A stretch of 64,000 bases of DNA from Vombatus ursinus (Eukaryota; Chordata; Mammalia; Diprotodontia; Vombatidae): assembly GCF_900497805.2 (NCBI RefSeq), contig NW_020954610.1, positions 77,153,163 through 77,217,162 of the forward strand, given 5' to 3'. Position 1 is the stretch's first letter, and each line of letters opens with the position of its first letter. Below, one piece after another: positions 1 through 14,800 of this stretch. A program made the position numbers and the translations under genes. The notes below the pieces were generated by a model. It saw only the letters and a list, made by a program, of their open reading frames with translations, was not told the DNA's origin and did not search any database.

Positions 1-2584
1 AGGTAATACTCTTTAAACCATATTTGCTGATGTTTGGGCAGTAGTCACATCTCTTTATTGATTGTGCACTGGAGTCTCAGAAGAGGGAAGAAATTCAAAC
101 ACTCATAATAAGTGCAGTTATCAGCTGAGAGGAAGAAGGAAGCCATTAAACTAGGCATAACTTCAGCTTGGAAGAGCTAACAGAAACTGACAACAGCGTG
201 GTGGCCAAGTTCATTATAAAGAGTCTTGCTGAGAAACCCTGGTGTTCAAGGGACACCTAAGTGGACGAATTGATGGAAAATTACTTTATACCAAATTGCT
301 GAGGCAATGGATACCTTGACTATTTATAAAAAATAGATCCAGAGAATGGCTGGGGCCTGGTAGAAATAATTACAGCCATCTGTTATCCATAGCAAATTTG
401 GTTGGATTCACTGATGAACAGGAAGACAGAAATTATAGATACACACCTCAGTGGACTCTTAGTAAGAAAAACTGTTTACCAATAGTACAAAAATTGTCTG
501 AATTGGATCAGAATGAAATGACATTTTCAGTGAAGGAGACTTCACTGTATTGTAACTCAACAATTTTGCCTTACTGAGAATGTGGGGAAAAGATTCAACC
601 CAGAGACAGCACCTTTCCTCCCCGGAACTTCATCTACAGAGACTGTTAGGGTCCGGAGACAATTCATAGAAGCTAGAAATGCTGATAGCCAGAGTTAGAC
701 CCTCAAAACGTTCAGGAATAGGAATACAGATCTATAGATCTGATGGCAATGATGATAATTACCATTAACCAGCTCAGGTATAGGGCCAGAAAGAACAGCA
801 GGATACAAGATAACTAGGTCTATCTGACCTGTGAGCATTGATGTTATCTGTGAAACTGGAGAAATGGTTTTACATTTAGCCAGACAATAATACTAATGTT
901 CGCTCATGTAATGTGTGCCTTACTTTTAACTGCTTATATTTACTTATGTGCATGTTAATTATTGTATATTCTGAGTTATGCTTCTGTTTTATTATTTTAC
1001 TGTTTATTTATGTGCTAGTGTTATACATATAGCATAGCAAATCTGTTGACTAGGTATTGTTTTGCTACCTATTTGCATATGTGCTAATGCTCATGCACTT
1101 TTTATTATTATACAAGCCTATCTATATTTGTATTTCTAGCTTTTTTTCTATTTATACATATTTGCTTGTATACTATGAATATGTGTGCACTACCAGAATA
1201 TGTTCATGTAATATGTCCTGAATATAATTTAGAGACTGAGTCATTGAAACTGCTTTGCACTGTCCTATGCCTACTGAATGTAACGCTGTTGTGAACTTAA
1301 GGTAATAGTATCGTTGGATGGTTACCCAGGATCCTGGGATAATTATCCTTGTTATTTTAAATGCTGATATTTACATTGATGCTTGTGACATATATTTGTA
1401 GAAGTCAAATGTACTTCAAGTGATTCTAAAAGAGGCTACAAAATTTCTGGCCCTGGGGAAGAATGCAATCTAAATTTGCCATGCCCACAGATTTTTCCTT
1501 TTGCCAACAAGTCAAGCAAACTACCCAGAGTTCCTGAAGTTTTTGTGGTCTTTCCTTTGCCCTTGGCTGGACGTCAGGGGAAGAAAAGACAACAGGAGAA
1601 ATACCACCCAGAACTGATGGGATCATTTCCTCTGGAACACTTTTCTAAGACTCTATTCTGGATTGTTAAGTTGTAGGGCAGAGTGATGACTGAGCGCAGG
1701 ATGAAAGTGGAATACAGATAGACTCAGCAAATTATAGAGAGCTACTGAGATGAACACAACTGTTGCCTAATAATTTTGTTTTCCTTTTCTTTGCTACTGG
1801 CTATATATGTTATCTTATGTTTGCCAGTCCCCCCAAAAAATTCCTGTGGTTTTATATCTTCCTTCACTCCCTGGTAGTGAGGGGGAGGGGAGAAACAGCA
1901 TGGAGAGGAGAAAAGTCAATTTTGTTTCCTATCCATTGCAGTTCCAGGTAGCAAGATTTCAGATGAATTGTCGTCTGATTGTCCATTTAGTGTTTATGTC
2001 ATTAATGTGATGGCTACAAACGTGAACTACTTGCATTGGTAATTGTATGCACAGAAAGAAAATAAGAAGGAAAATCCCAGTCCCTAAGAAAAGATAGACT
2101 GTTTCCCCTTAGCACAAGCTGGAAGGTAGGATGAGAAGTCAATCAAAGAGAGAGCGTGAGCTTTATCATCTTGCATTGTATGCATGAGTTAAAATGGTAC
2201 CCTAGACAAAGAGAGAAAGAGAGAAAGACTCATATTTGCTGTGAATCAGAAGGCCCGCTTGTTGGAGAAGATCGTTACTTTTCACTTGATAGAATTTTAG
2301 GGGTGATTGGACTTTTTTGGCATAGCTGTTTAGCCCAAAAGGGAGTGAGTGATGACTTTGCAGGTGAAATCATACATCCTCCCTGGCAGTGGCTAGACAA
2401 ATGAACTTGAAAGCATAGGATTTTGCTCAAGCAAAGAAATAATTGTCCTTCAAAATAAAATAGGATGCTAAGGAATAAATTGATAATAATCATTTTCTAT
2501 TTAAAGCTATTAATCCAAGTTTGGTCTTTATCCTAGAGATGCTGAGATGAAACTCAATAAATTAAGAAAGTCAGGATGATGCAG
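1..2584. other. AT-rich stretch without recognised gene
   Basis: No conserved coding sequence or confident repeat could be recognised. Short ORFs in both strands have no familiar motif. Around 890-1250 the sequence is strongly AT-rich, with recurring 'tttatnnatgtgc'-like words. It is downstream of FRRS1L. Confidence 0.5.
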
Positions 2585-2800
2585 ATGTCCTTGATCTGGT
2601 CTCAGAGTCAGGAATACCTTGGTTTAAGTCCTGTACTGATTCATACATACTGGGCTGTGTGTGTCTGGGCAAATAACTCCTCTGTGCCCCTTATTAAGAT
2701 TCTAGGTTGTAGAACAATTGCCCATCTGGAATGGTAGAAGGAGCTTCCTCACTGGTAATTGCCTCTGCCAATGAAGTCATAAATCTGAACAAAAAACAAA
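2585..2800 (+). repeat. THER1/MIR-like CORE-SINE
   Basis: The tRNA-like head (gagtcaggaatacctt, then 'tctgggcaaataact') is followed by the THER1 body with 'ggtagaaggagcttcctcac' and 'aatgaagtcataaatc'. Diverged and therefore old. Confidence 0.7.
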
Positions 2801-4144
2801 AACCCTCACTTAACTAGAAGGCTTTGAGAACAAGTGTTCTGGTTAATTGAATTTTATGGTCAACTCATTTGTTTCATTAGTTGAAAATCCTTCCAAGATG
2901 TATTGGTCTCCTTCCTTGCCTTATGTAAATAGAATACAATGCTTGTGATTTAGTCTTTCTTTAACGATCAAAAATCTTGATGGACCTCAAGGGAATAGTA
3001 CTTAGTTTTAAAAGGTTTAATAGTTGTAAATGTTGTAGGATAATGGTTTGAATCAAAGTTAACCTCAGGAAACAATCTGAAAGTCAGTTTGAAGTTATTG
3101 GTATGAGTTCATTTTTCTTTCATTTTCAACTTTCTCCCTAAACTGAGTTGCTAGATGGAAAAAAAAACCCTATTAATTGAGAATTCTAGGTAGTGGGGCC
3201 AGTAAGGTCTTATCAAATATATATAGATATATTGAGTGTGTTTTTTACATTTGTCAGTAGTTAGTTCTTTTAATTTAGTAAGCACTGATTATTTAAGGGG
3301 GTGGAAATGTACATAGTTACTTTAGTGAATCTTCAAATTTAGGAAGTTGTTCAACTGTTATTATATGGCATCTCTATGTTGTGAATTCATGTCATTGAAT
3401 AATCATGATATTCAAAAACCCGCTAAAATCCAAAGTAGGAAAGATCATTTAGTAAACTCATAAATGATCTTTTTGTTGGTGCTTTAAGATCAAGAGCTAA
3501 CTATTAGCTTGTTTAAATAGTGGCTTTATAGGTTGATTACAGGTGTTAACATATGAAGCTTTGGCTGAGATGGGCTTACAGGTATGAAACAAAAACATAC
3601 TTGTGACATCCTAACTCTACACACTAGTGACCTGTAAGCAAAGCAGAAGTTGTCAATGAAACAATTAGCTTATTGCTTTGAAATGTAAATGGGAGGAAAG
3701 TTCAAGAATTTGCTAATTATTTTTCCCTACTGCAGACAGGTTAGCAGTAACATTTACACAATTCAACATTACAACTATTCATCTACATATAAAATGGAAA
3801 AATCTTCCTAAAAACATTTTGCTTTTTTTGTAAAGGATACAGGGGACCAAATACATTGTAGTCTCATATTATAACCTATAACCTAGAATTTAAGTAATAA
3901 TAGGTGTTCTTCTTGGACTCAGTTTAAAGGGAATTTAGTTATCAGAAGAATTGTAAAGACATCATCATAGCAAGATCTCGCCAATGTCATAAATTCCAAG
4001 GTTGCTGCTAAATTGCTTTGGTCAAGACAGTAAACTGCATCTTCATTAATATGAAGTGTGACTACCACAATGAAAATTATCAATACAGAGCATCTGAATC
4101 AGGACAGATTACAGGAAGTACTTAGGGATATTAATATACATGTC
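2801..4144 (-). other. Repeat-poor AT-rich segment, possible distal FRRS1L 3' UTR
   Basis: No recognisable transposon or coding motif. FRRS1L transcripts are known to have a long 3' UTR, so part of this repeat-poor DNA may be transcribed; this is inference, and no polyadenylation site could be fixed. Confidence 0.3.
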
Positions 4145-4149
4145 TATAT

Positions 4150-4420
4150 TCATATATGAAAACAGTGTTGTAGAAATGACAGGTTGGGAGGCAGGAAGAC
4201 CTGGTTTCAAATTCTCCTCTGACATTTGCCAGCTGTATGACCCTGGGGAAGTAATTTAAACTTAATGTGCCTTGGGCAACTCTATAGGATTTATCTCAAG
4301 TCATAGATGGTTGTGGTCTATGATGCATGTTGTCAGGTGGAATTCCTGGAAGAAGTTCCATGCTGACAAAATCACAGATACTTCTCATTCACATAGGAAA
4401 TAAAGTCAAAGCATTATTAT
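4150..4420 (+). repeat. THER1-like SINE
   Basis: A SINE head (ggcaggaagacctggtttca, 'tgaccctggggaagtaa') runs into 'ccttgggcaactctatagg' and a THER1 body including 'ggtggaattcctggaagaag'. It ends in an ATT-rich tail. Confidence 0.75.
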
Positions 4421-5394
4421 TATTGTTATATTGACTGTCTAGTACACAAGTATATGCTTTCAAAGTAATTAATGGAAATAATTCTTGGTATGTTCCTTTC
4501 ACCATTAATTTTTCTACTTCCTGATGAAATAGAAGATGATTCATCTAAAATAAAGTTCTTCTCATGTAACACTGTTTCCAAGATATAATTGTAAATTATT
4601 CTTGAATGGATCTTGAAACACTATTAAGATGGTTTGCTTCTTACAATGCGTATTTAAGTTACTTCAATCTGTTAGGCACCCTTGAAATGAGTTCTGACTT
4701 TGACAATAAGGTCATTTAGACCTACAAATCACTACTGTTTTGGTCAATTTAAAGATAATTATAAATGAACATTCTAGTTTCTTAAGGTAATTACATGATC
4801 CTTCAAATTCCAAACTTATAAAACTACTATTTTTAATCCAAAATATAATTTCATTTTTCTATTGCCTCACTAAGGGCTGAACACAAAACATTTTGATTTT
4901 TGCCATTTAGAAGGGGAACTGAAAATGAAATAATGACCTATTTTGATTTTAATATTAGCCATACTTTCACCCTCAAATATGGTGGTCTCTTAGTAGAAGA
5001 ATGATAGTTAAAGTGATAAAAACAATTATGTTTGAATTAAAAGAAATGTAAAAAAATTTTCATTGTAATTTTCAATATGATAATCTTGTAAAAAAATTCA
5101 ATTTGTATTTATATACTTTTTTTCCTTTCAAAGACTCATTTTAGGAGAGTGGCCTATTTTCAGAAGCAGCTTTGAACCCATAAGAACTCGTTGTAATATC
5201 CCTTTTCTTCCTTTCATCATCAGTATCATTATTCTGAAAGCACTTGTTCTTCACTGATTTTTGAAAATCTTTTTGTATAAAAGGTCAACCTTAGTCTAAT
5301 GGTCTTGTGATTTCACGGCAATTTATCATATATTCTCTGATGATTCTTAATCAACTTTTGTGGAACCAATAAGAAAGAGTAGTTCAAAGACGTT
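4421..5394 (-). other. Repeat-poor segment, possible FRRS1L 3' UTR
   Basis: AT-rich, no repeats recognised, and directly downstream of the FRRS1L stop after one SINE. No gene seen on either strand. Confidence 0.3.
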
Positions 5395-5597
5395 GCTTCA
5401 GGTTCTTTCATGAACTAGCTATATGTCTATGGGCAACTTTTTCAATTTCTCTTGGTCTCAGTTTCCTCATTTGTGAAATGGTGATAAAATCCTTGCTCTA
5501 TATATCTCCCAGGGCTATAGTGAGGAACAAATGAGATAATGTATGTGAAAGTTCTTCGATAAGAAAGAAATGCTATATAAATGTATTATTATTACCA
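5395..5597 (+). repeat. MIR-class SINE
   Basis: It carries 'ctcagtttcctcatttgtga', 'ctcccagggctatagtgagg' and a terminal ATTATT tail, the typical MIR-like 3' half found many times in this window. It lies about 170 bp beyond the FRRS1L stop, so it is probably within the 3' UTR. Confidence 0.7.
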
Positions 5598-5771
5598 CAA
5601 ACCTCTTCTACTCAGAAGATAAGCTAGATAACTTTCTTCTGACAACTTTAGTTGCTAAAAATGAAATTTTTTTTTAAAGGAAACAATTATATTGAATTCT
5701 ACTAGAAAAAACACCACAATGAAGAATTTCCAATGAATCCACAAGATGTTCTTTCGGCTTTGCTGCTATGG

Positions 5772-5944
5772 TTACGGGGTTCCCATCAATAAGTAAAAGG
5801 TCAGTGCAACAATAAGAAGCAAGCAGAATGGAGAGGAGAAGGTTTGATAGGCCGCTGATGGCATAAAAATGTCTTCATACTTGTAAATACTGACAACGCG
5901 CTCTGATGTAGGTGGTGAATCTATGTCATGCCGAGTTATAGATC
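5772..5944 (-). CDS. FRRS1L: FRRS1L exon 5 coding part (C-terminus and hydrophobic tail)
   Basis: A 173-bp coding part with acceptor ttaaag and stop TAA at 5774-5772. It encodes [20 protein letters not shown], then [19 protein letters not shown] and the terminal hydrophobic stretch [14 protein letters not shown], followed by GTP. The hydrophobic C-terminus acts as a membrane anchor or GPI-like signal in the family. The 3' UTR runs on to lower coordinates. Confidence 0.97.
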
Positions 5945-8900
5945 CTTTAAAAGAAAAGGATTGGAAAAAATAAAGATTTAAAACAAAATACCTGGACAGC
6001 CAAGGAATCTTAAAATCTTCAGTGCCAAGTAAGCGAGCATCAGCAGCTTGGATTACACTCACATCCATGACTGAATAATAAAGAAATGGAGTTATCACAG
6101 AAATTAAATGAAGTATCTCCTGGATACTACTTAAATGAATGAAACAGGCTGGTTTCTCATTTTCTGACACTCTTCTCCCATCCAGACATCTTCTATGGAG
6201 TAAGCTCTACCGGTCTCTCATTGATTTAGTCATCAGGTAAACTAGTCACTTACCTTGTGTGGCTGGGCTCTAAAGTTCTTCCAGTTCTAGTAATTTAAAC
6301 TTATTGACACCATACACGGCTCCTCAGAACCCAAAAGGCTGGACAGCCAGACCTTAAAGGTCAAAATTTATATAATTTACTGACTGTGAATGTATACCAG
6401 GATGTTGCAACAGTGCATGATAGTGACTTATTCTCTCTGTTTTCATACTGTTTTGTACTGTCTACACTCCTATCATTGTGTTTTTCAGGGAATTCTGAGT
6501 GGAACTTAGTTTTATAGCCATAAATGGACCATTGCATAAAAGTCTAACAGAACTTTTTTTTAGAGAGTAGGAAAGTGGCTATGTGGCCTGTCTACTTATA
6601 CTTGGCATAGAACTTACCCAAAAGCTTGATAAGAATTTACCACTTTCAAGAAGAATATTAATAACCCTCTCCCAAAGATAATTTTAAAAGGAAGAAACTT
6701 TCAACCTTGGCTTCAATGGAAGTCTCTACCTCTCTTACATAAGTTTGCTTTTAAAATTGATAAGCCAGAAATAGGAGACCTAACTGTACTGAAATTGGAT
6801 AATAGAGGTACCATGTGCTGGCTTTCCCTTTGCCCTACTTTCTTAGGGAATCCCCTAGGGTTAATGAAATAGAAACACCAACATTCCCAGTGAAACATTT
6901 GCCCATAACCATAGAGACTGAGGACAATAAGGACCTAAATGGGGAAAGTGGGTGAGAAGCATATGGCCAATCTTTATATACTATCATAAACTTGAAATGC
7001 AGGGCCCCTCTGGGTACAGGGTTCAGAGACATGGTTTGCTAAGCATTTTTTTTTTTGCCATAGATATATGATATATTGTATACCTGGTGACAACAGTCTC
7101 CTAGTTGGTCTGCCATCTTGAGTTTCTACCTGCTCTAGGACACCCTATGTACAACTGCCAGATTCATCCTCTTAATTGCCTTTACCATATCACTTTCTGG
7201 TTTAGTAACCTACAACAGCTCCCTATAGCCTATGATCAAACCCTTCAGGTTGAAATTCCAGGCTCCCTTCTACTTGCCAATCTTCTTATTCCCCAAACTG
7301 GCTCCTCCTTGTAAGATATACCTTGCTCACATACATCTTGCTCATTCCGTCTTTTCTTATCAATTTAAATCCTGTACTTCCTTCTATAAGCAGCTCAAGT
7401 TTAATTTCTCTCTTACATGCCTTCTTTGACTATTCCCACTCTCATAGGAATTTTTCTATTCTTTTGAATGTAATTAGTGGAAGTACTCACGCCCACGAAA
7501 ACCAAATACTTTTCAAGTAGTTCAAGGAAGCAGATGTAAGTGCTCAGACTGGTTTCTTAATAAACTCCTAGTTTCCATCAACCCTTTTCTTTTTCTTGAC
7601 CACTGATTTTCGAATCTTAGAGTTGCAACCTCTGTATTTATATGGAACAATTTTTCTTGGTGAGATCCTTCCTCTTTTACAATTTCCAGCACTACTGTAA
7701 TTCTGATGATCTGATCCACTGCAGAATCCATTACTATTTAGACATTGATGGAAATAGCAAACACTGGATTATTGGTTCTGATCCTCAGTCAATCTATACT
7801 TTTTTTAAATGAAGAGTGTTGACAAAATAAAATATCAAAGTGAATTCTGAACTACTCCTAACTCCATAGACTGAATCAGTAAAGTAACACTGGCAGGTAG
7901 GAAAACGGTAAAAAATGCCACCAAATCCTTTGGCAGTAAACCAGAAAGGCTTTGTTTTGATTCTTCTATCCAGTTACAGCTACTGTCCCAGCCTTCTCCT
8001 TTCCTTAATGGCCAAGTTCCTTAAAAATGTAGCCTCCACCTAATACTTCTACTTTCTTACCATTTATTCACTGTTTCTTTCTTTCTTTTTTTTTTTTTTT
8101 GGCTAGGCAATGAGGTTAACTGACTTGCCCAGGATCATACAGCTAGTTAGTGTCAAGTGCCTGGATTTGAACTCAGGTCCTCCTGACTCCAGGGCTGGTG
8201 CTCTATCCACTGAGCCACCCAGTTACCCCACACTTATTCACTCATCTCACCCTCTTGCAACTGAGTTTCTATTCCCACCACTTTTCTGAAACAGCTTTCT
8301 CAAAAAGTAATCAATAACCTCATCATTAAATCTAATAGCCCTTTTCCAGCCCTCATCCTCCTTAACTTCTGTGCAATATTCGACAATCACAACCCTCAAT
8401 ATTGTCCACCTAGACTCCTAATAATTCTTCTCATCTACCACTTTCTTTCCATTCCAAGTCATCTTTCCCATAACTACCAGATTTATCTTCTTTAGGGATA
8501 GATCTAGTCATGCCATTCCTTTGCTCAAAACCCTCCATTCACTCCCTATTGAAACTAGGTAAGTTCAAAATCCTTAGCTTGGCATTTAAGGTCCCCCACA
8601 ATTTGGCATCATGCCACCTTTCTATACTTTTCACATTAATCTCCTTCACACACTCTATGTTGCAACCAATGTGTACAACTTGCCATCTTTTTCACACTTC
8701 TTTACTTCCATGTTTTGCTCAATTGTTCCTTATGCCTATAATGCCTTCATTCATTATGGTTCAGGGCAGCTGGTCCTGGGCTCATCCCTGCAAAGCATAC
8801 CCACAGTTTTTGTAATAAGGAAGCCTGAGGTGGGCAAGAGATGAATGAAGGTAGCATCTACCATAATGCAGTGTAACACATATAAATGTTAAGTCCTGAA

Positions 8901-11768
8901 TTGAAGTTCAGAAAATCAGTTGCCCAAGTATAAGATGGGGGAAATGTAGCTAGACTGAAGTTCATGTGAAAAAAAAAATTGGGGTTTTAGTTAGATGCAA
9001 CTTGTTAAAATCATTGTGAACTGACTGTTTGGATTTCCAGCCATGAAAGTAGTATCAAAATGGTGAGGAAGCCAAATTTATTGGCAATCATCAATATAGG
9101 AGGGTACGGCTGAATAAAGAGAGGAGAACTGAGGAGTCAGAGCCAAGGTAACAACCACAATCATATGCCAAAATTCTGAGTCCATAGTATGGTGCCAAGA
9201 AGAGGTGATGAGCTTGGGCAAATGAACAAAAGGGAAAATTGGGAAGGAAAGGTGGTTTTGAGTTGGGATCCCCATGAAACAAGACAGGAACTTCCAAGAT
9301 AGATCACTGTCAAGCTCACCTGATCAAATGGTTGACAAACTCCTTTTATCAAGGTGTGGTAGCCCCACCCACTCCTGTGCCTTAAAGGAACAATGGCTCT
9401 GTGAATCTGTATCAGGGTCCATGTTTTGTATTTCTTTTGTATCCTCTACTTTTGGACAAACACTAGGAGCTCAGTTATAGCTTGAGTATTTTGGGGAGAA
9501 TAATCACTTATGGTGTTGAACTCCATTAGTAACTATCAACTTACCTTGAATTGCTGGTCCCCAAGCAAATAAGTAATACCAGCTCAAATGAAGATCCACT
9601 ATTGTTTCATCTCTGGGAACATTCACGGGACGTTTAAATCTGCAGGTCACACGATTATTTTCAAAGACGCCTTCTTCATCTCTGGCAGGGTTTCTCTGGA
9701 TCTCTTTGGCCCACTGGCCAACGTTGTAAAAGTGTTGTATGCGGACTCTGCCATTGTCATCGTGAACACAGGCCATGACATCATCACCACCCTAAAAACA
9801 AAATAGTTTAAGAAGAAAAAAAAGTCAGAGATGCATTTTTTGAAAGATCTGCCCCAAAGAAATTTCAACTGGAAACATAACTGCTCATTCATGCCCAATC
9901 CTGGGTAAGAAGAAAATAAAGGACAGAATCTGTTATATTTTTTTTGTCTTGGTTTCTGGTTCCAGTTGGTAATGTTAATTTCCCTTAAAACACCATAGAC
10001 AAGCAACTCAATAAGAGTCAAAAGGGATATTTATAATTTATTTGATCATTAGATCATAGGATCATGATTAGAGCTGAAAGAGAACTCATAGGCTGGCTAG
10101 TCAAAGCCCTTGTTTTACCAACAAGAAAACTGATATCTAGAGGGATGAAGTCATTTGCCTGAGGAAACATGGCAGGTAAGGAGCTGAGCTAGAGCTAAAA
10201 CCTCTCATGACTCTCTGTCTAATTCCCTTTCTTTTACACAAGAGATCTAACAATTTCAAGGAATCAGAAAGTACTACAGAAATGTAGTAGCACTTGAATA
10301 ACTGAATGAAAAAATATTTATTAAGAGCGTCTTGTGCGTCAAGCACAGGGGATACAATTAGAAAAAGCTAGCCACTCCTAACTTTCAAGGTAGGGAGGAA
10401 AACACTCAAGAAAACCTGTGTTTTCCTCCCAGCTCTATCACTATCTAACTATGTGGCCTTGAGCAAGGTGCTGAAACTAGTCAGGCCTCAGTTTCACCTT
10501 AAGTAAAATAAGTGGGGTTAGATTATGTAAGCCCTAAAGTACTTTCTAGTTCTCAAATGCTACAGCTAATGGCTAGGAATCTCACGGCTCACCCAGGGTC
10601 AGCTTCATATAAAAACATCTGCTCCAGACTCCATGCTTAGGGATGAACAGTTTAGATTTAATAATTAATCATGAAAATATTGGAGTATGTTCCTATTAGA
10701 CATTTCCATTCATCACAGATAGGAGGCAGAATCTTTGTTGCTGTTTAGTCATTTCAGTGATGTCTGACTCTATGTGACTCCATTTGGGATTTTCTTGGCA
10801 AAGATACTGGAATAGTATGCCAGTTCCTTTTCCAGCACATTTTCAGATGAGGAAACTGAGGCAAACATGATTAAGTGACTTGCTTAGAGTCATACAGAGT
10901 CACTGAAGTAAGTGTCTGAGGCCAGATTTGAACCCAGATGAGTCTTCCTGGTGCTAGGCCTGGAACTCTATCCACTGCACCATCTAGCTGCCCTGAGTCT
11001 TTACATCTATTCCTATTTGGACAAGATGAGAACTAGAGTCAGTTCTTTCCTGCTCAGCTTGGTTTCTCCTTTCTCTGGATCATTGCTGGGAGCTAGAGAT
11101 CTAAAGACAAAAAGGAAACACGTTCCTGCCCTCAAGGAGCATACCTTCTATTAGAGGAGACAACATGTCTCTAATTATCTATACAAAATATTTATCAAGT
11201 AGTTTGTTGTGTGTGGGGCAAGTGCTTAGGAGAATTAGGACTATCTTGGGTTGGTATAGCAAGTAGTCTTCCCCATATGATTCCTGAATTGAATAGTCCA
11301 TGATTGAGAGGTAGCATGGTTCAGGAAGGAGAGTCCTGGACCTGACGTCAGGAAAACCTGGATTTGAATCCTACATCAGACTTTTTTTTTTTTTTGCACG
11401 AGGCAATTGAGTGAAGTGACTTGCCTAGGGTCACACAGCTAGTAAGTGTCAAGTGTCTGAGGTCAAATTTGAATTCAGGTCTTCCTGAATCCAGGATCAG
11501 TACACTATCCCACTGTGCCACCTAGCTGCCCTTACCTCAGACATTTATGAGATATGTGATCCTGAGAAAGTGACTTAAGTTCTCTGGGCCTCATTTTTCT
11601 ACATCTGTAAATAGGATAATAATAGCACCTCCCACCCAGTATTGATTTGATCAAATGAGGAAATGTATATAACTTCCTTTACAAACATTAGAGTGTGATA
11701 TAAATATGAGCTATTATTATTGATAAAATGAAGCTCCTTAGTTAATTCTCTGTCTCTCTCTCTCTCTT

Positions 11769-11811
<43 letters not shown>

Positions 11812-14800
11812 ATCCTTTCTGTTTTTTTTTAATCAATCATTTATTAAGTACTTATGTGACAGACATTGTGTTAAACTCTTAGGATGCAAAGAAGAACAAA
11901 AACTGACTGCCTCTCAAAATGATTCCCTCCTTAAGTCAACAATTGAAGGAGCTCAACTCCTAGCCTTGCTTTCCTGGGATAAACACTGCATAAAACAGGC
12001 AGTACAAGCAATAAGGTGTCAGGGTTTAAGATTTGGCCTTGTCATCCAAGGGCTCTTGAAAAACCTGCTCAGGTGAGAAGAATGTGACCTGGAATAAAGC
12101 TCAAAGGAGATTTCCAAGTGTCTGTCAAAGAGAAGGCTCAGGACTGATAATAGTATTTTGAGATAGTGTGTTTGAATTCCCATTGAAGTTCCCATTGAAA
12201 TGAAAAAAAAAAGTTTAACTTGTCTGAAATATACTTTTCAAAAAAAAGGCACCTGCTTATTGTTAGTCAAATCTTAAAATACTCACCTTGGTTTTATCTA
12301 GGATATTGCCCTGCTAAGAAATTCTAAAAAACTCAATTTGTAGGGGGTAAGAAATCCCAACAAATGAACGAAAAAAAATCAAACAAGGGACATGCTGCAC
12401 ATTTAATAGTAGGAAATGAAGTCTGGACAACATGATTATAATTTCAAATTTCAAATCTAGCAATAATACTATGCATCAAGCTTCCAGCCCCAGTTTCAAT
12501 CTTACCATTTTCTTGTCTGAGGAAAATCCAACTGCCACCCAGCCATCAGTGTCAGCACTTAGTTCAAATTCTACATCAGCTCCTATCATGCGGTAACTAA
12601 GGAAATAATCACAGGTTTCTGCAGTACATCCTGGTTTCCCATACCTAGAAGACAGAGGAAAATAGGTCTTACTTCTTCTAAAATCTTGAACACAAACATT
12701 CCCTTTAACCTGCCCATCTGTGGTTTGGCCATTTACTGACATTAGTAGTTTAAGGATCTATACCTTTTTCTATGTGCACTATCCCTTTCACCAACGCAGA
12801 TCTTAATGGTTATGTCATTTTGTAGCTGGGCAAATTTTTAAAACCTTATTTTACTGCTGCATTTCATTTTTACATCACATTGACTTTCAAATAAATACCT
12901 CCCTACTCTTCTACCCAGTGAATCATGCCTTATAGTAAAGATTAAAAAAAGAGAGGGGAAAAAAAGCAGTTTAGTGAAACTAATCAAAACATTTATTATT
13001 TCTTACTGTACATCCAATAATCTGCATCAATGATTCCCAACCTCTGCATTGAAGGGAAGGAGGTATATTTTTCAACTCTTTCCCAGAGCTAAAATTGGTT
13101 ATTATAATTATACAACACACAAGGTGTGTTTGTTGTTGTTCTTTCCACTTATATTGTAATTATTATATGTAATTCTTCTCCAGGCTACACTCAGGACTTC
13201 CTCTACCATGCCCAATCTTTTCATCCTGAAGCTTCATTTCAGCCCAGGAATTCACGTATCAGAAGTATCCTCTGACCCCTGTGCACTACTCTTCCTCTAA
13301 CTGGATAAGTCCTCACAGGATCTCCTTTTAAGGAGGGTGCTCAGGCCAGCCACGCCTCATTCTTCTCCAGCCTGCATAGAACTTCCTCTACCATGCCCCA
13401 GCAATGGGACCTCGTACCTTTGCCTTACCCCCCTTCTTCAACATAGTTTGAATTTCTAGAGTGCTTTATAGTTTACAAAGTGCTTTCTTCTCTATCTCCA
13501 TTCATAATTTTGAATTCTGGGGAATGTGCTTTTTGTAGATTTCTGCTCTCTTGCCAGCTATCCAACTATAACATCTACATTCTCCTTAGCTCTTGACTTA
13601 ACTGTTTGGATTATGGACCTACCAGCTGCTCTGACATCTGACAACTGCATTCCCTACAGTACTTTCTGATTCCAATTGACTCAGATCATGACTCTTCTTC
13701 TGCTGCCACCAAAGTCTCTGCGTAGTATGGTCATATATGCTACAGAAAGGAGCTAGAGAGAAAACATGGATTTTAGGAGACAGCTGCCAACTCTACAGGA
13801 CTGGAAGGGAGTTTAGGGATAAATTGCTTTTCCAGCAAATAAAATGAGCCTAAAAACTCCAAATCCCCAGGGTTTTAGGTCCTAGGCAAGCCTTAGCAGT
13901 ATAAACAGTGAATTAGATCTAAAAAGTAAAAATAAGGTGAACTAGTTAGAAGATCTCTCAACCTAAGGGTCAAGGGCCTGGGACAAAAAGACTTTGAATT
14001 AAAAAAGAAATGCTTGAAAGGAGCTGTTTAATCCCTTAAATTTGTGCCATGCTAACTGAGTAAATTGAGACTGTGATTCAATTCCATTAGACTCAAACAA
14101 TTTTTAATCACCTATGGGCTTACATATTACTGGGGGATACATGATGTACACAGAAAAGTAAAGGGAGGATAATTTGGAGGCAAGAACATTGGTGGTGGTG
14201 GGCAATAAACAGAGAAGGCCCCAGGGGATATCTGAGTTGTCTTGTGGAAATGAAGAGAGCATGGGATTCTCAGGGATCAGATGCTGAGTCTGGGGAAAAG
14301 CTAGCAGACCAGTATGAATGGAATGAAAGGGAGGAAGATGAAGAAAATATGGAAAGATGGGTTGGTACCTGACTGCAAGGAGTTTTAAATGCTAAGCCGT
14401 GATGTTTGTATTTTATCCTAGATGCAACAGGAAACAACTGAAATTTTTGAACAAGGGTGCTTTGAACATGGTGCGTTGAAAGTATACCAGTGTATTGGGA
14501 AGGCTAATCTGACACATGTCTACAGGATTAGTTAGAGAGGGAGAAGAGACTAGAAGTAGACAGAACAATTAGTAGGAATTATTTCAGCAGCCTAGAGAGA
14601 GGTAATGAGGGCCTAAAGTAAGGTACTGGCTTTGTGAGTGGAGAGAAGGGAACAGATTTGGAGATATTATAGAGGTAGAATTGATTAGACTTATTAAATG
14701 AAAGATTTTTTAAAATCCTTTCTTTTTATTTATATATTTATTTTTAGGAAGGGGTCATGTTTGTATACAGTGGTGGAGATGTCAGTAGATAAGGAGAGGC

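Noticed and set aside
9588-9806. 72-residue plus-strand frame
   Set aside because: Antisense shadow of FRRS1L exon 4.
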